NCBI RefSeq assembly: GCF_000467105.1
Contig: NZ_BATI01000005.1
Span: forward strand, 186,001-250,000
DNA length: 64,000 bases
Direction: 5' to 3'
From: Aquipseudomonas alcaligenes NBRC 14159
GTDB lineage: Bacteria; Pseudomonadota; Gammaproteobacteria; Pseudomonadales; Pseudomonadaceae
In this document: positions 19,812 to 28,426 of the stretch, piece by piece
Layout of the letters: every line of letters begins with the position of its first letter
Numbering within the stretch: the first letter of the stretch is position 1
Program-made: the position numbers and the translations under genes
The notes under the pieces: generated by a model
Seen by the model: only the letters and a program-made list of their open reading frames with translations
Told to the model about the DNA's origin: nothing
The model's database searches: none

Positions 19812-22800
19812 GTCCTATGCTCTATCAAAAGAATTATTTCTCCGCCCTAACCACAAATTTGAGCACCCGCAGCGAACGCGCTGCGCAGGGCCTGCTCAGC
19901 CTTGGCAGCCCTCACCTGCGCCAGTTCCTGCATGATCAGCTGACCGCCTCTCCCGGCACTCCAGGTGCCTGGCTTGCAGATCCAGTTTTCGAACCGACCT
20001 TCGGTTGGGAAGAAAGCAATGAAACCATGGGCTCTCTATCCGGCGGCAATCTATTGCACCCGCGTCTTGCCGAAGCCATGGCATCCCCGCCCAAGGATCT
20101 TGCCCAGGAATACACCTTCCCCGTCACCCGGCATCCATTCACCCACCAGTTAGCGGCCTGGAAAACATTAAATAGCCCGGAGCCGCAATCACTGGTGGTT
20201 ACCAGCGGCACCGGTTCGGGAAAGACCGAATGTTTCCTGGTGCCAGTCCTCAACCATCTGGCGAAGGAGATCGATGCCGGGGAAGACCTGGAAGGGGTTC
20301 GTGCCCTGTTCATCTATCCGCTGAATGCCCTGATCAACTCACAGCAAAACCGTCTAGACGCCTGGACCGATGGCTTTGGCGGGCAGATTCGCCACTGTCT
20401 ATACACCGGCGCGCTGGAAAATGAGCGAAAGGCTTCCGATCAGCAATACAAGGGCCAGGTGATTGACCGTAAGAGCCTGCGCGAGCGGCCGCCACAGCTA
20501 CTCGTAACCAATGCAACCATGCTCGAGTACATGCTCATTCGTAAAGACGATGAGCCTATCCTGCAAAAGTCGGCCGGAAAACTGCGCTGGATCATTCTTG
20601 ACGAGGCTCATACCCATATCGGCTCACAAGCTGCTGAGATGGCTCTGTTACTGCGCCGGGTGATGCTGGCGTTTCAAGTTAAGCCTCAGGATGTCCGCTT
20701 CGTTGCGACTTCAGCTACCTTCGGCTCGGATATGCAAACCATCGAGAGCCTCCGCAAGTTCCTCGCCGATATCGGCGGAGTGACTCCTGATCAGGTGCAT
20801 GTTGTGCAGGGCCACAGGGATATTCCAGCATTGCTGGACGCCAAGCCAGAAACCTCTCAGGACACGCCCGAATCCATCGGGGCTATCGAGGGAGAACAAG
20901 AGCAATCTGCGCTGCGCTACCGGCGCCTGGAGGCCAGCCCGACTGCACGGAGGTTGCGTTCCCTGTTCATTCCTGATGGACAAGTGAAACCGCAAAGCCT
21001 ACTGGGTCTCACGAGAGCATCCGGTCTCACGGCAGCACAAATACTGGCCTGGTTGGATCTGATGTCCGGCACTAAGAGTGCCGACGGGCTGTCCTACCTG
21101 CCGTTACGAGCGCACCTGTTCCACAACGTAATCCCGGCAATCCGCGCCTGCGTGGATCGGAACTGCGCTTACAAGGCTGGCACAGCGCTGGATCACGCGG
21201 AGTGGCCCTTCGGAATGGTGTATCTGGAGGAACGGACCCATTGCCGCTGCAATGCCCCGTTAATGCCTCTGGTCTCCTGCGAGGAGTGCAATGAGAGCTT
21301 CTTGCAGGCAAAACCTACCAGCAGCGGAAGATTGATCGATCAGTCGCTACAACAGGTCGACGAATTTTCTCTAGATGAAGACTCTGCGGATACGGAAGAC
21401 CAAGCCGATAACGACAGTGAATCACTTAGCCAAATCCTGATTACCAACCGCCCCGTGGCGCACGGCAGCTCTGAGTTCCTTGATCGCACTAGCCAGAAAC
21501 TGATGTTCGATGGTCCCAAGGAAGGCTACATCGAACTGCAGGTTTTCCAGAGCCACAAAAATGAGTGCCCATGCTGTGGCGCCACCATCCAAGGTAGCAG
21601 CCTGATGCGCCCGGCCCGAATCGGCACGCCCTTCACCTTGAGTACGGTGATTGGGACCCTATTGGAATTTTGCCCTCCAGACCCGATGCCGTCCGGCAAG
21701 CCTTTCCAAGGCCGCAAGCTAATTTCCTTCACCGACAGCCGCCAAGGTACGGCACGCATTGCGGTCAAGCTACAGCAGGACTCTGAGCGGAACCGGATTC
21801 GCGGGTTGATTTATCAGCGCCTTCTACAGGCCCAACCCACTGCGGCCATGTCAGAGGAAGAGCTGCAGGAATTCCGTGATCTACAGGCACGTGCAGCCTC
21901 ACAAACGCTTGACCGCTATGCGCAGAAATATCTGGAGCAACTGCAGGAGAAGCAAACTGAGACGGCTAAGGGCACCGCAATCTGCTGGACCGACATGGTC
22001 AACCATCTGGCCAGCACCCCGGATCTGCAACTGGGCATTCTGGACTACTACCACGGCCTCGCCCCCAAAACTTTTGGCAAGCACGACAGTATCGCCTTGG
22101 CCAAAATGCTGCTCGCCCGTGAATTCTTCCGCAGACCCAAACACGCCAACAGTCTGGAAACTCTAGGACTGGTGCAAGTGTGCTATCCCAAGCTGACCAA
22201 CATCACCACCAAACCCATGGCCTGGCCTGCGCACCTGGATGTCGAATCCTGGCGCACCTACCTTAAAGTACTGATGGATTTCTTCGTCCGCCAAAACGCC
22301 ATCCTGAATATCGATAGACAATGGCAATCACTGATCGGCATTCGTATCAGTCCCAAGTGGGTAGTAGCTCCGGTTTCTGATGGCAAACTTGAAAGGCTTC
22401 CTGGTCGCTACGTACGCTGGCCTTCAGTCAATACCGTCAGCAGCGCCCAATCACGGCCTATCCTGCTGCTCTGCAAGGCGTTCAACTGGTCAACCGCGGC
22501 TCATCAGGATCAAATCGACTCGATCCTGCGTGACGCTTGGCAAGCACTCACCCAGCAGGCAAAACTGCTGATTTCCTCTGGTGATGGCTATCAGCTCGAC
22601 CTCAATGATCTGAGCTTCCGGCTGCCCACCGAAGTCTACCTCTGCCCGGTATCAAGGCGCTTCATAGACACTCCGTTCGAGCAGCTAAGCCCGTATACGC
22701 CACGCACCGACCGCGCGATGGTCGTCAAAGTGACACCATACACCCTGCCGCGCCCCCCAGAAGACCTCCTATATCTGCCGGGTGATGACGGCCTCTTGGC

Positions 22801-25800
22801 GATTCGTGACTGGCTCAACACCCAGCCGGAAATCCAGCAGCTGCGCCAGGAGTCTCTCTGGTCTGACGTAATGGATCTGGTTATCGAGGGCGGCAACTAC
22901 TTCCATGCGGCCGAGCACTCGGCCCAACAACCGAAGCACAAACTGGATACCTACGAAAGCATGTTCAAGGCAGGCAAGCTGAACCTGCTGAGCTGTTCGA
23001 CCACCATGGAAATGGGTGTGGATATCGGCGGCATCAGCGTAGTGGCCATGAACAACGTCCCCCCACACCCGGCCAACTACCTCCAACGTGCGGGACGAGC
23101 TGGTCGTCGTCGTGAAGGGCGCTCCCTGGCGCTAACCGTTTGTAAGAACACCCCGCACGATCAGAGTGTGTTCAATAACCCCCTCTGGCCCTTCACCACG
23201 CCCATGCGCATGCCCAAGGTTTCCCTGCAAAGCCCTGAGCTGGTACAGCGCCATATCAACGCCTGGCTGCTCTCGCACTGGCTGAAACACGTTGTCGCCG
23301 CCCAGGAAATCAAGTCGATGACGGCAGGTGCATTCTTCCTCGACGGCGAAATGCCTATGTCGCTGGCCAAGCGCTTCTGTCTATGGTGCAACAATCAGGC
23401 AAGCGAAGCGGATCCGCAGGTAGTACAAGCCATTAAGGACATTACTCGACGCAGCATTCTCGACTCTACGCCGCAGTCTGAGCTGCTGAATCGCGCCAGC
23501 AGCAATCTCGCCGAAATAATGCAGACATGGCGGCAAGAGCATGAGGCAAGCCGTTCTCAACTGTTGCAAATTGCCGACAAGAAAGCCGTCGCGTCCCGCG
23601 CCATGGAGGCCCAACTCAGCCGTATCGAGAAGGAGTATCTGCTAAGCGAGCTGGCTGACCGGCGATTTCTACCTGGCTATGGTTTCCCAACGGATATCGT
23701 CAGTTTCGATAACCGCTGCATGCAGACCTTAAAACTGGAGGAGGCCGATAAGCGTGAGGACAACCGCGTACGATATCGTTCGCTGGCTTCCCGCGATCGC
23801 GTCACCGGCCTGCGCGAGTACGCACCTGGCGCCGAACTAGTCATGGACGGACTGGTGTACAAGTCCTCCGGCATTACGCTGAACTGGCATGCACCCGCCT
23901 CCGCCGAAGGCATCAAGGAACTACAACTCTTCAAGAAGGCCTGGCGCTGCGGGCAGTGCGGCGCCAGTGACACGGCCATCAACCCCGGACTGGAGATAAA
24001 CTGCCAGGACTGCGGCGCTCTGATCGAGCGGGACGAGATTCGCGAATACCTGGTGCCCGCAGGCTTTGCTGTGGACTTCTTCGATGAGCCGCATAACGAT
24101 ATCAGCCGCCTGCAGTACGTACCGGTCAAAGCCCCGTGGCTGAATTTGCCCTCCAGCTGGGTCTGCCTGGCCAACCCTGCACTCGGCCAGTTTCGCTCCA
24201 GCCAGCAGGCCCACCTATTCCACTACACCTCGGGGGCTAATCAGCAGGGCTTCGCCATCTGTCTAGAGTGCGGCAAGGCTGAGCCCATGCTTAGCCATCC
24301 CGATACATCCGCCCCTGCCAATGAGCAGTATCTACCGGCCATTTTCCGCCAGAAGGCACAGCACAGACGTCTGCGCGGCGGCAAGAACGACGACGGGGAA
24401 AACATCTGCCCCGGCAGCCACAACAGCTGGAAGATCAAGCAGAGCATCCACCTCGGCCATGACAGCCTGACCGATGCGCTGGAGTTGGTACTGCGTAGGC
24501 CCTCCAACGGTGAACTGCTGAACGATGACATCACCGGCTATTCGATTGCCGTGGCGCTGCGGGAAGCAATAGCCGCTGAACTGGGCGTGCAGACCGAAGA
24601 GCTTGGCTGCGATTGCCACCCGATTAGGGTCGATGGCTCTCCAACCCGAGCCATCCGGATTTTCGACCTGCGCAGTGGCGGCTATACCTCTCAGGCGGCA
24701 GAACGGCTGAATGACTCCAGCCTGTGGCAGCGGGTCATCACGCGCCTGGACAGCTGCAACTGTTCGCATGCCTGCCAGCGCTGCCTGCTCAGCTTTGATA
24801 CCCGCTTTGAGGCTGACCGCCTCAATCGCCACGCTGCACTGGAGTGGATCAACCAGACCTGGCTTACCGGCTTAAAGTTGCCCGCTGAACTCGCAGTCTT
24901 TGGTTCACAAAGTCAGGCGGAAATTACCACCCTTCAGGAAGCGGTCGAACGGGCGATTACCCAAGATGACAGCGCGAAGACCGTTACGGTCTACCTCGCG
25001 GCTGCCGCCGAAGACTGGGATCTTTCCGTCGCCCGCCGCCTGCGGCATCAGCTACAGAATTGGGAAGACGCCGGACACCAAGTGCAACTGCATCTGCTGG
25101 AAAGCACCTTCGCCGCTCTGCCTGCCGACCAGAGGGAGTGGCTCGCAAAACTGTCCTTCAACGGGATTGAGATCGGCCTAAACAAGGCCATGCCAGATCT
25201 CGGAGTGCTGGCGCTGAACATCAGCGTACATGGGCCGCGAGGCAACTTCGCCTGGGCCAGCGACAATGTAAACCTGGCCGCACCTGGACGCACCTGGGAT
25301 CTGGCGGCAGCCGGGGTGCGGATCATTCGGGGCGTATCCCCCATCCTGAAAACTGAGCGCGTACTGGATACCAGCGATTTAATGCCGCCTACAACCCAGG
25401 GCTTGGTTAAGGTCGAGATCGGTAATCATCTGGATGGCTCGCTCGATGGCTTTGCTCGCCGGTTCTGGGAGCACCTTAGACAGGAGGCCAGAAGCCTTCT
25501 GGCTAATGCCATCACAGGCCAGGATCCAATCATCGAGTTGGTCTACAGCGACCGCTATGTATGCAGTCCGCTGGTCGTGAATCTGCTTGTCAATCTGATC
25601 CATGAGATCGGAGCGCATAGCGATGATGTCTTTGCCATTAGGATTCAGGGGCGTCAGTACCAGAAGGATGACAATCGCTCACCTTGGCAGTGCTGGCACG
25701 ATTGGCGCACATCTCAAGAGCGCGATCATGCGATCCGTCAGGCGTTTGAGTACTGTGGCCTAGAAGCCGATGTCCTCAGCCTTCCGAGTTTGCCACACTA

Positions 25801-26017
25801 CCGCCAATTGCAACTGCAGTTGCGCTCAGGCAAGCAACTGACCATCCAGTTTGATCAAGGACTTTCCTACTGGGAGGCCGAACGAAGTGGAAAGCCTTAT
25901 CTGCTCAGGTTCGATTTCTCATCACCTCGGCTTGGAGAGGAGATCATGACGCGCATCCAGTGCAGAGTATTAGCGGCCAGTGATGAAAACACCCAGATAT
26001 TCATTTCATCCACATGA
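19808..26017 (+). CDS. DUF1998 superfamily 2 helicase (DruE-like)
   Basis: A 2069-residue helicase. Walker A SGTGSGKTE is near residue 135 and DEAHTH near 265; helicase motif VI reads QRAGRAGRR near 1095. Cysteine pairs that look like zinc ribbons occur at about 478-497 (CRCN and CEEC), 582-585 (CPCC) and 1378-1400 (CGQC and CQDC). A C-terminal DUF1998 region contains NCSHACQRCLLSFD near 1655. About 350 residues follow it, possibly a nuclease-like or phospholipase D-like region that was not resolved. DruE-type helicases are the common core of Druantia anti-phage systems. The gene starts at GTG overlapping the previous stop, or at ATG three codons later. Confidence 0.85.
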   Translation: MSPMLYQKNYFSALTTNLSTRSERAAQGLLSLGSPHLRQFLHDQLTASPGTPGAWLADPVFEPTFGWEESNETMGSLSGGNLLHPRLAEAMASPPKDLAQEYTFPVTRHPFTHQLAAWKTLNSPEPQSLVVTSGTGSGKTECFLVPVLNHLAKEIDAGEDLEGVRALFIYPLNALINSQQNRLDAWTDGFGGQIRHCLYTGALENERKASDQQYKGQVIDRKSLRERPPQLLVTNATMLEYMLIRKDDEPILQKSAGKLRWIILDEAHTHIGSQAAEMALLLRRVMLAFQVKPQDVRFVATSATFGSDMQTIESLRKFLADIGGVTPDQVHVVQGHRDIPALLDAKPETSQDTPESIGAIEGEQEQSALRYRRLEASPTARRLRSLFIPDGQVKPQSLLGLTRASGLTAAQILAWLDLMSGTKSADGLSYLPLRAHLFHNVIPAIRACVDRNCAYKAGTALDHAEWPFGMVYLEERTHCRCNAPLMPLVSCEECNESFLQAKPTSSGRLIDQSLQQVDEFSLDEDSADTEDQADNDSESLSQILITNRPVAHGSSEFLDRTSQKLMFDGPKEGYIELQVFQSHKNECPCCGATIQGSSLMRPARIGTPFTLSTVIGTLLEFCPPDPMPSGKPFQGRKLISFTDSRQGTARIAVKLQQDSERNRIRGLIYQRLLQAQPTAAMSEEELQEFRDLQARAASQTLDRYAQKYLEQLQEKQTETAKGTAICWTDMVNHLASTPDLQLGILDYYHGLAPKTFGKHDSIALAKMLLAREFFRRPKHANSLETLGLVQVCYPKLTNITTKPMAWPAHLDVESWRTYLKVLMDFFVRQNAILNIDRQWQSLIGIRISPKWVVAPVSDGKLERLPGRYVRWPSVNTVSSAQSRPILLLCKAFNWSTAAHQDQIDSILRDAWQALTQQAKLLISSGDGYQLDLNDLSFRLPTEVYLCPVSRRFIDTPFEQLSPYTPRTDRAMVVKVTPYTLPRPPEDLLYLPGDDGLLAIRDWLNTQPEIQQLRQESLWSDVMDLVIEGGNYFHAAEHSAQQPKHKLDTYESMFKAGKLNLLSCSTTMEMGVDIGGISVVAMNNVPPHPANYLQRAGRAGRRREGRSLALTVCKNTPHDQSVFNNPLWPFTTPMRMPKVSLQSPELVQRHINAWLLSHWLKHVVAAQEIKSMTAGAFFLDGEMPMSLAKRFCLWCNNQASEADPQVVQAIKDITRRSILDSTPQSELLNRASSNLAEIMQTWRQEHEASRSQLLQIADKKAVASRAMEAQLSRIEKEYLLSELADRRFLPGYGFPTDIVSFDNRCMQTLKLEEADKREDNRVRYRSLASRDRVTGLREYAPGAELVMDGLVYKSSGITLNWHAPASAEGIKELQLFKKAWRCGQCGASDTAINPGLEINCQDCGALIERDEIREYLVPAGFAVDFFDEPHNDISRLQYVPVKAPWLNLPSSWVCLANPALGQFRSSQQAHLFHYTSGANQQGFAICLECGKAEPMLSHPDTSAPANEQYLPAIFRQKAQHRRLRGGKNDDGENICPGSHNSWKIKQSIHLGHDSLTDALELVLRRPSNGELLNDDITGYSIAVALREAIAAELGVQTEELGCDCHPIRVDGSPTRAIRIFDLRSGGYTSQAAERLNDSSLWQRVITRLDSCNCSHACQRCLLSFDTRFEADRLNRHAALEWINQTWLTGLKLPAELAVFGSQSQAEITTLQEAVERAITQDDSAKTVTVYLAAAAEDWDLSVARRLRHQLQNWEDAGHQVQLHLLESTFAALPADQREWLAKLSFNGIEIGLNKAMPDLGVLALNISVHGPRGNFAWASDNVNLAAPGRTWDLAAAGVRIIRGVSPILKTERVLDTSDLMPPTTQGLVKVEIGNHLDGSLDGFARRFWEHLRQEARSLLANAITGQDPIIELVYSDRYVCSPLVVNLLVNLIHEIGAHSDDVFAIRIQGRQYQKDDNRSPWQCWHDWRTSQERDHAIRQAFEYCGLEADVLSLPSLPHYRQLQLQLRSGKQLTIQFDQGLSYWEAERSGKPYLLRFDFSSPRLGEEIMTRIQCRVLAASDENTQIFISST

Positions 26018-26024
26018 GGATGCT

Positions 26025-26345
26025 CTAACGGCCAGAGTGCTCAAGGTATGAGCGTAAGACTGAAAACTCTGGAGTCTCCGCAGAGTTAACCCTGCCCAGC
26101 AGAAGGCTGGGCAAGGCCGGCTGCAAAAGCAGCATGATCACTCGTGGATGTAGGCCCAGCGACCCAGCAAGGTCGTTTGACCCGGCCTGCTCATAATTCT
26201 GCCTTGACAGGTAAACGAGTCGGTCCCAGCTCAAACCACTACCCGCTTTGAACTGCAGAGCCCATTGATTGCCATAGAAGCCTTTAAGAGCAGCATCGCC
26301 CGTTACCATCTCAAGTGGCGAACCCACCACGAAGAAAACAACCAC
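26025..26345 (-). CDS. Doubtful small open reading frame
   Basis: A 106-codon frame from a GTG start, encoding a plausible globular sequence (GFYGNQWALQFKAG, RLVYLSRQNYEQAGS) with no recognised family. It overlaps three consecutive stem-loops, has a weak start and may be the remnant of a longer gene. It lies between the convergent helicase and TPR genes. Confidence 0.3.
   Translation of the reverse strand: MVVFFVVGSPLEMVTGDAALKGFYGNQWALQFKAGSGLSWDRLVYLSRQNYEQAGSNDLAGSLGLHPRVIMLLLQPALPSLLLGRVNSAETPEFSVLRSYLEHSGR
26065..26133. other. Three consecutive stem-loops
   Basis: Stems occur at 26065-26071/26081-26087 (AACTCTG), 26093-26100/26106-26113 (TGCCCAGC) and 26120-26124/26129-26133 (GCTGC around AAAA). 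They begin about 50 bp after the helicase stop codon and may act as a 3' end structure or a small RNA. No T tract follows, so a simple terminator is not supported. Confidence 0.45.
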
Positions 26346-26518
26346 CTCCAGGCTGGTACGCCCACCACGGCGCGTAACCCAGCAAAGGCAGCGTACCCAT
26401 GATCAGGCTTGGGGCGGCCGCAAGGGATGCTGCCTTGAAAAAGCCGGACTGCAGATTTTTCTTTCGCAATTATTCGTCAACTCTCAAAAGAGCCAGAGAA
26501 AGACCAACGAGTAGCCGC

Positions 26519-28426
26519 CTACAACGGTTGAATGGATACGGCCTTCCATCCCCAGCTTTCACGCTTCTTGTTGTAGGCCTGTACCGCTGTACCGGAAACC
26601 TGCTGGCCGTCTTTGATCTCGCAGCGCTCCACCAGATGCCGAGGAATAAAAATTTCGCTCGGGGTAAAACCCATACCGTTAGAGACGCGAACCGCCTCGG
26701 TGAAGTCCTTGCGCAACAGATCTCCTGGCACTTTCTCGCTCGCCTTTGCGGCAAGCACGCGGTATTGGGGACCACGCTTCGAAACATAGCGAACAAGCTG
26801 CACCTCGATGGCATCGCCCTCGGCAAACGCACACGGCAACACCGACATCGGAATCTCGCCATTGATCTCCCGGCTGACGATGTAGCGAATGGCCTGCTTG
26901 TCCTCATTCACCTGGTTCACAACCCCTAGAAGCTCGGGTGCGATATCCCACGCTGTAGCGCCAGCCCGGCGCTCCAGCACAAACAGGTTGAAGCGCTGAT
27001 TCTCATCAAACTCGCCCTTGACCCTGACGGCATCCCCGGTCGCCAGACTCATCCGCGCGACCTTTGACTCGGGAATCGCTACCTCCGTGGGGATTGAGCC
27101 CGTTTTCAGGAAAACCTTGCGCCTGGGCTTGGGTTTTGGCTTGTCCTCTTTGCCCGGCACGACAAACATCTCGCCCAGGCAAGCATCAATCCAGGGCAAG
27201 TCACTGAACAGCAGCGCCTCAGCCGCCTTTGCATGCAGCCTGTAGTAGTCACGATTGGATGCCTTGGCCTGCATCTCGGCAAACCAGCCCTGCGCCGCAA
27301 TGCTGGCAACGGCCTCGGGGATCTTGTAGCCCTCCTGCTCCTTGGCTCGAATAATGGCTTCGACTTCGTGCTTGGCTGCTGCATGGTCATTGGCCTCCAG
27401 CATGCGCTCGGCGACTTCCAGGCGGATTTTCCCAGTGAACTTGTCCTCTGCCGGACAGGTCAGCGCCTTGCAGTAACAGCCCAATGCCGCATCCGGATCC
27501 TTCTGCGAGACAATGTCGCCCAGCAGCCCCCAGGCCCAGTAGTCGTTTGACTTAGCCTTGGTCACTGCAATCCCAAAAGCCAGCGCCTCATCATGCCGGC
27601 CCAGCGCCAGTAGCAGCTTGGCCTTGTTCAGCTTGAGAAATACATTGTCCGGAAAGCGCCCCATGGCCCTATCAATGACGGGCAGCATGTACGCCTGCCC
27701 GTCCGCATCATCCGCAGCGGCCGCTTCCTTGCCCGCCTGCTGGATGACCTTCTCGGCCAGTGACGGAAACTCCCTGCCATCCTCGGCGCGGAAACGCTCA
27801 TAGTCTTCTTCGCGCAGGTACTGGAGATTCCAATGGCGGGAAAAGGCCAGCATTCTCAGCTTGTCCTGCCCGGCCAGTTTGGCTGCCAACTGCAGTATGC
27901 GAGAGTGAAGCGGAGAGGGCTTTTCGATCTCCAGCTTGAGATAGTCACTTAAATTGCGCTTGACCTCGCCAACGCTGAAGCTCTCCTTGGCCAGCAGCGC
28001 CTTGGTGTGCTGGTAAAGCTCCCAGCCTAGACTGGTCTGGATTTCCTGATCGGCAGCGCCGCTCATCCAGACCTTGCGGTAGATAGCAGCCGCTTGCGCA
28101 TGCTGCCCGCCTTTGCTCAGCGCCTTGGCCTCGCTGATCTGCTGGCCAAAGGGATTGCACAGCGAGAGCGCATGGCGAACCCCTTTACTCAAGACATCGT
28201 CAGCAGGATCAATAGCAATACTCTCCAACTGACTGCGGTAGTGCGGCAGGTTCTGCAACTGCCCATCCTTGACGTCCCGCTTGATCAGGTCGATTAGGCA
28301 CCAGGCAAATGCCTTGCGGTCCCAGTCATCGGCCTGCGGCGCAGCCATCAACTCAAGCGCCATCTTGTAGGCTTCGTCGATCGCCCCTTCCCTGCGCTTG
28401 GCGAATACCTCCTTGTTGCTAATCAT
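26519..28426 (-). CDS. TPR-repeat protein with C-terminal OB-fold-like domains
   Basis: A 635-residue soluble protein. About residues 1-400 are alpha-helical tetratricopeptide-like repeats (EAKALSKGGQHAQAAAIYRKVW, KLNKAKLLLALGRHDEALAFG, WAWGLLGDIVSQKDPDAALG). From about 435 there are two or three short beta-rich units that read like cold-shock/OB folds (GDAVRVKGEFDENQRFNLFVL, GDAIEVQLVRYVSKRGPQYRVL, GQQVSGTAVQAYNKK), suggesting nucleic-acid binding. The start codon overlaps the helicase stop by ATGA, so the two products are made together and probably form one system. No nuclease motif was found. Confidence 0.8.
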   Translation of the reverse strand: MISNKEVFAKRREGAIDEAYKMALELMAAPQADDWDRKAFAWCLIDLIKRDVKDGQLQNLPHYRSQLESIAIDPADDVLSKGVRHALSLCNPFGQQISEAKALSKGGQHAQAAAIYRKVWMSGAADQEIQTSLGWELYQHTKALLAKESFSVGEVKRNLSDYLKLEIEKPSPLHSRILQLAAKLAGQDKLRMLAFSRHWNLQYLREEDYERFRAEDGREFPSLAEKVIQQAGKEAAAADDADGQAYMLPVIDRAMGRFPDNVFLKLNKAKLLLALGRHDEALAFGIAVTKAKSNDYWAWGLLGDIVSQKDPDAALGCYCKALTCPAEDKFTGKIRLEVAERMLEANDHAAAKHEVEAIIRAKEQEGYKIPEAVASIAAQGWFAEMQAKASNRDYYRLHAKAAEALLFSDLPWIDACLGEMFVVPGKEDKPKPKPRRKVFLKTGSIPTEVAIPESKVARMSLATGDAVRVKGEFDENQRFNLFVLERRAGATAWDIAPELLGVVNQVNEDKQAIRYIVSREINGEIPMSVLPCAFAEGDAIEVQLVRYVSKRGPQYRVLAAKASEKVPGDLLRKDFTEAVRVSNGMGFTPSEIFIPRHLVERCEIKDGQQVSGTAVQAYNKKRESWGWKAVSIQPL

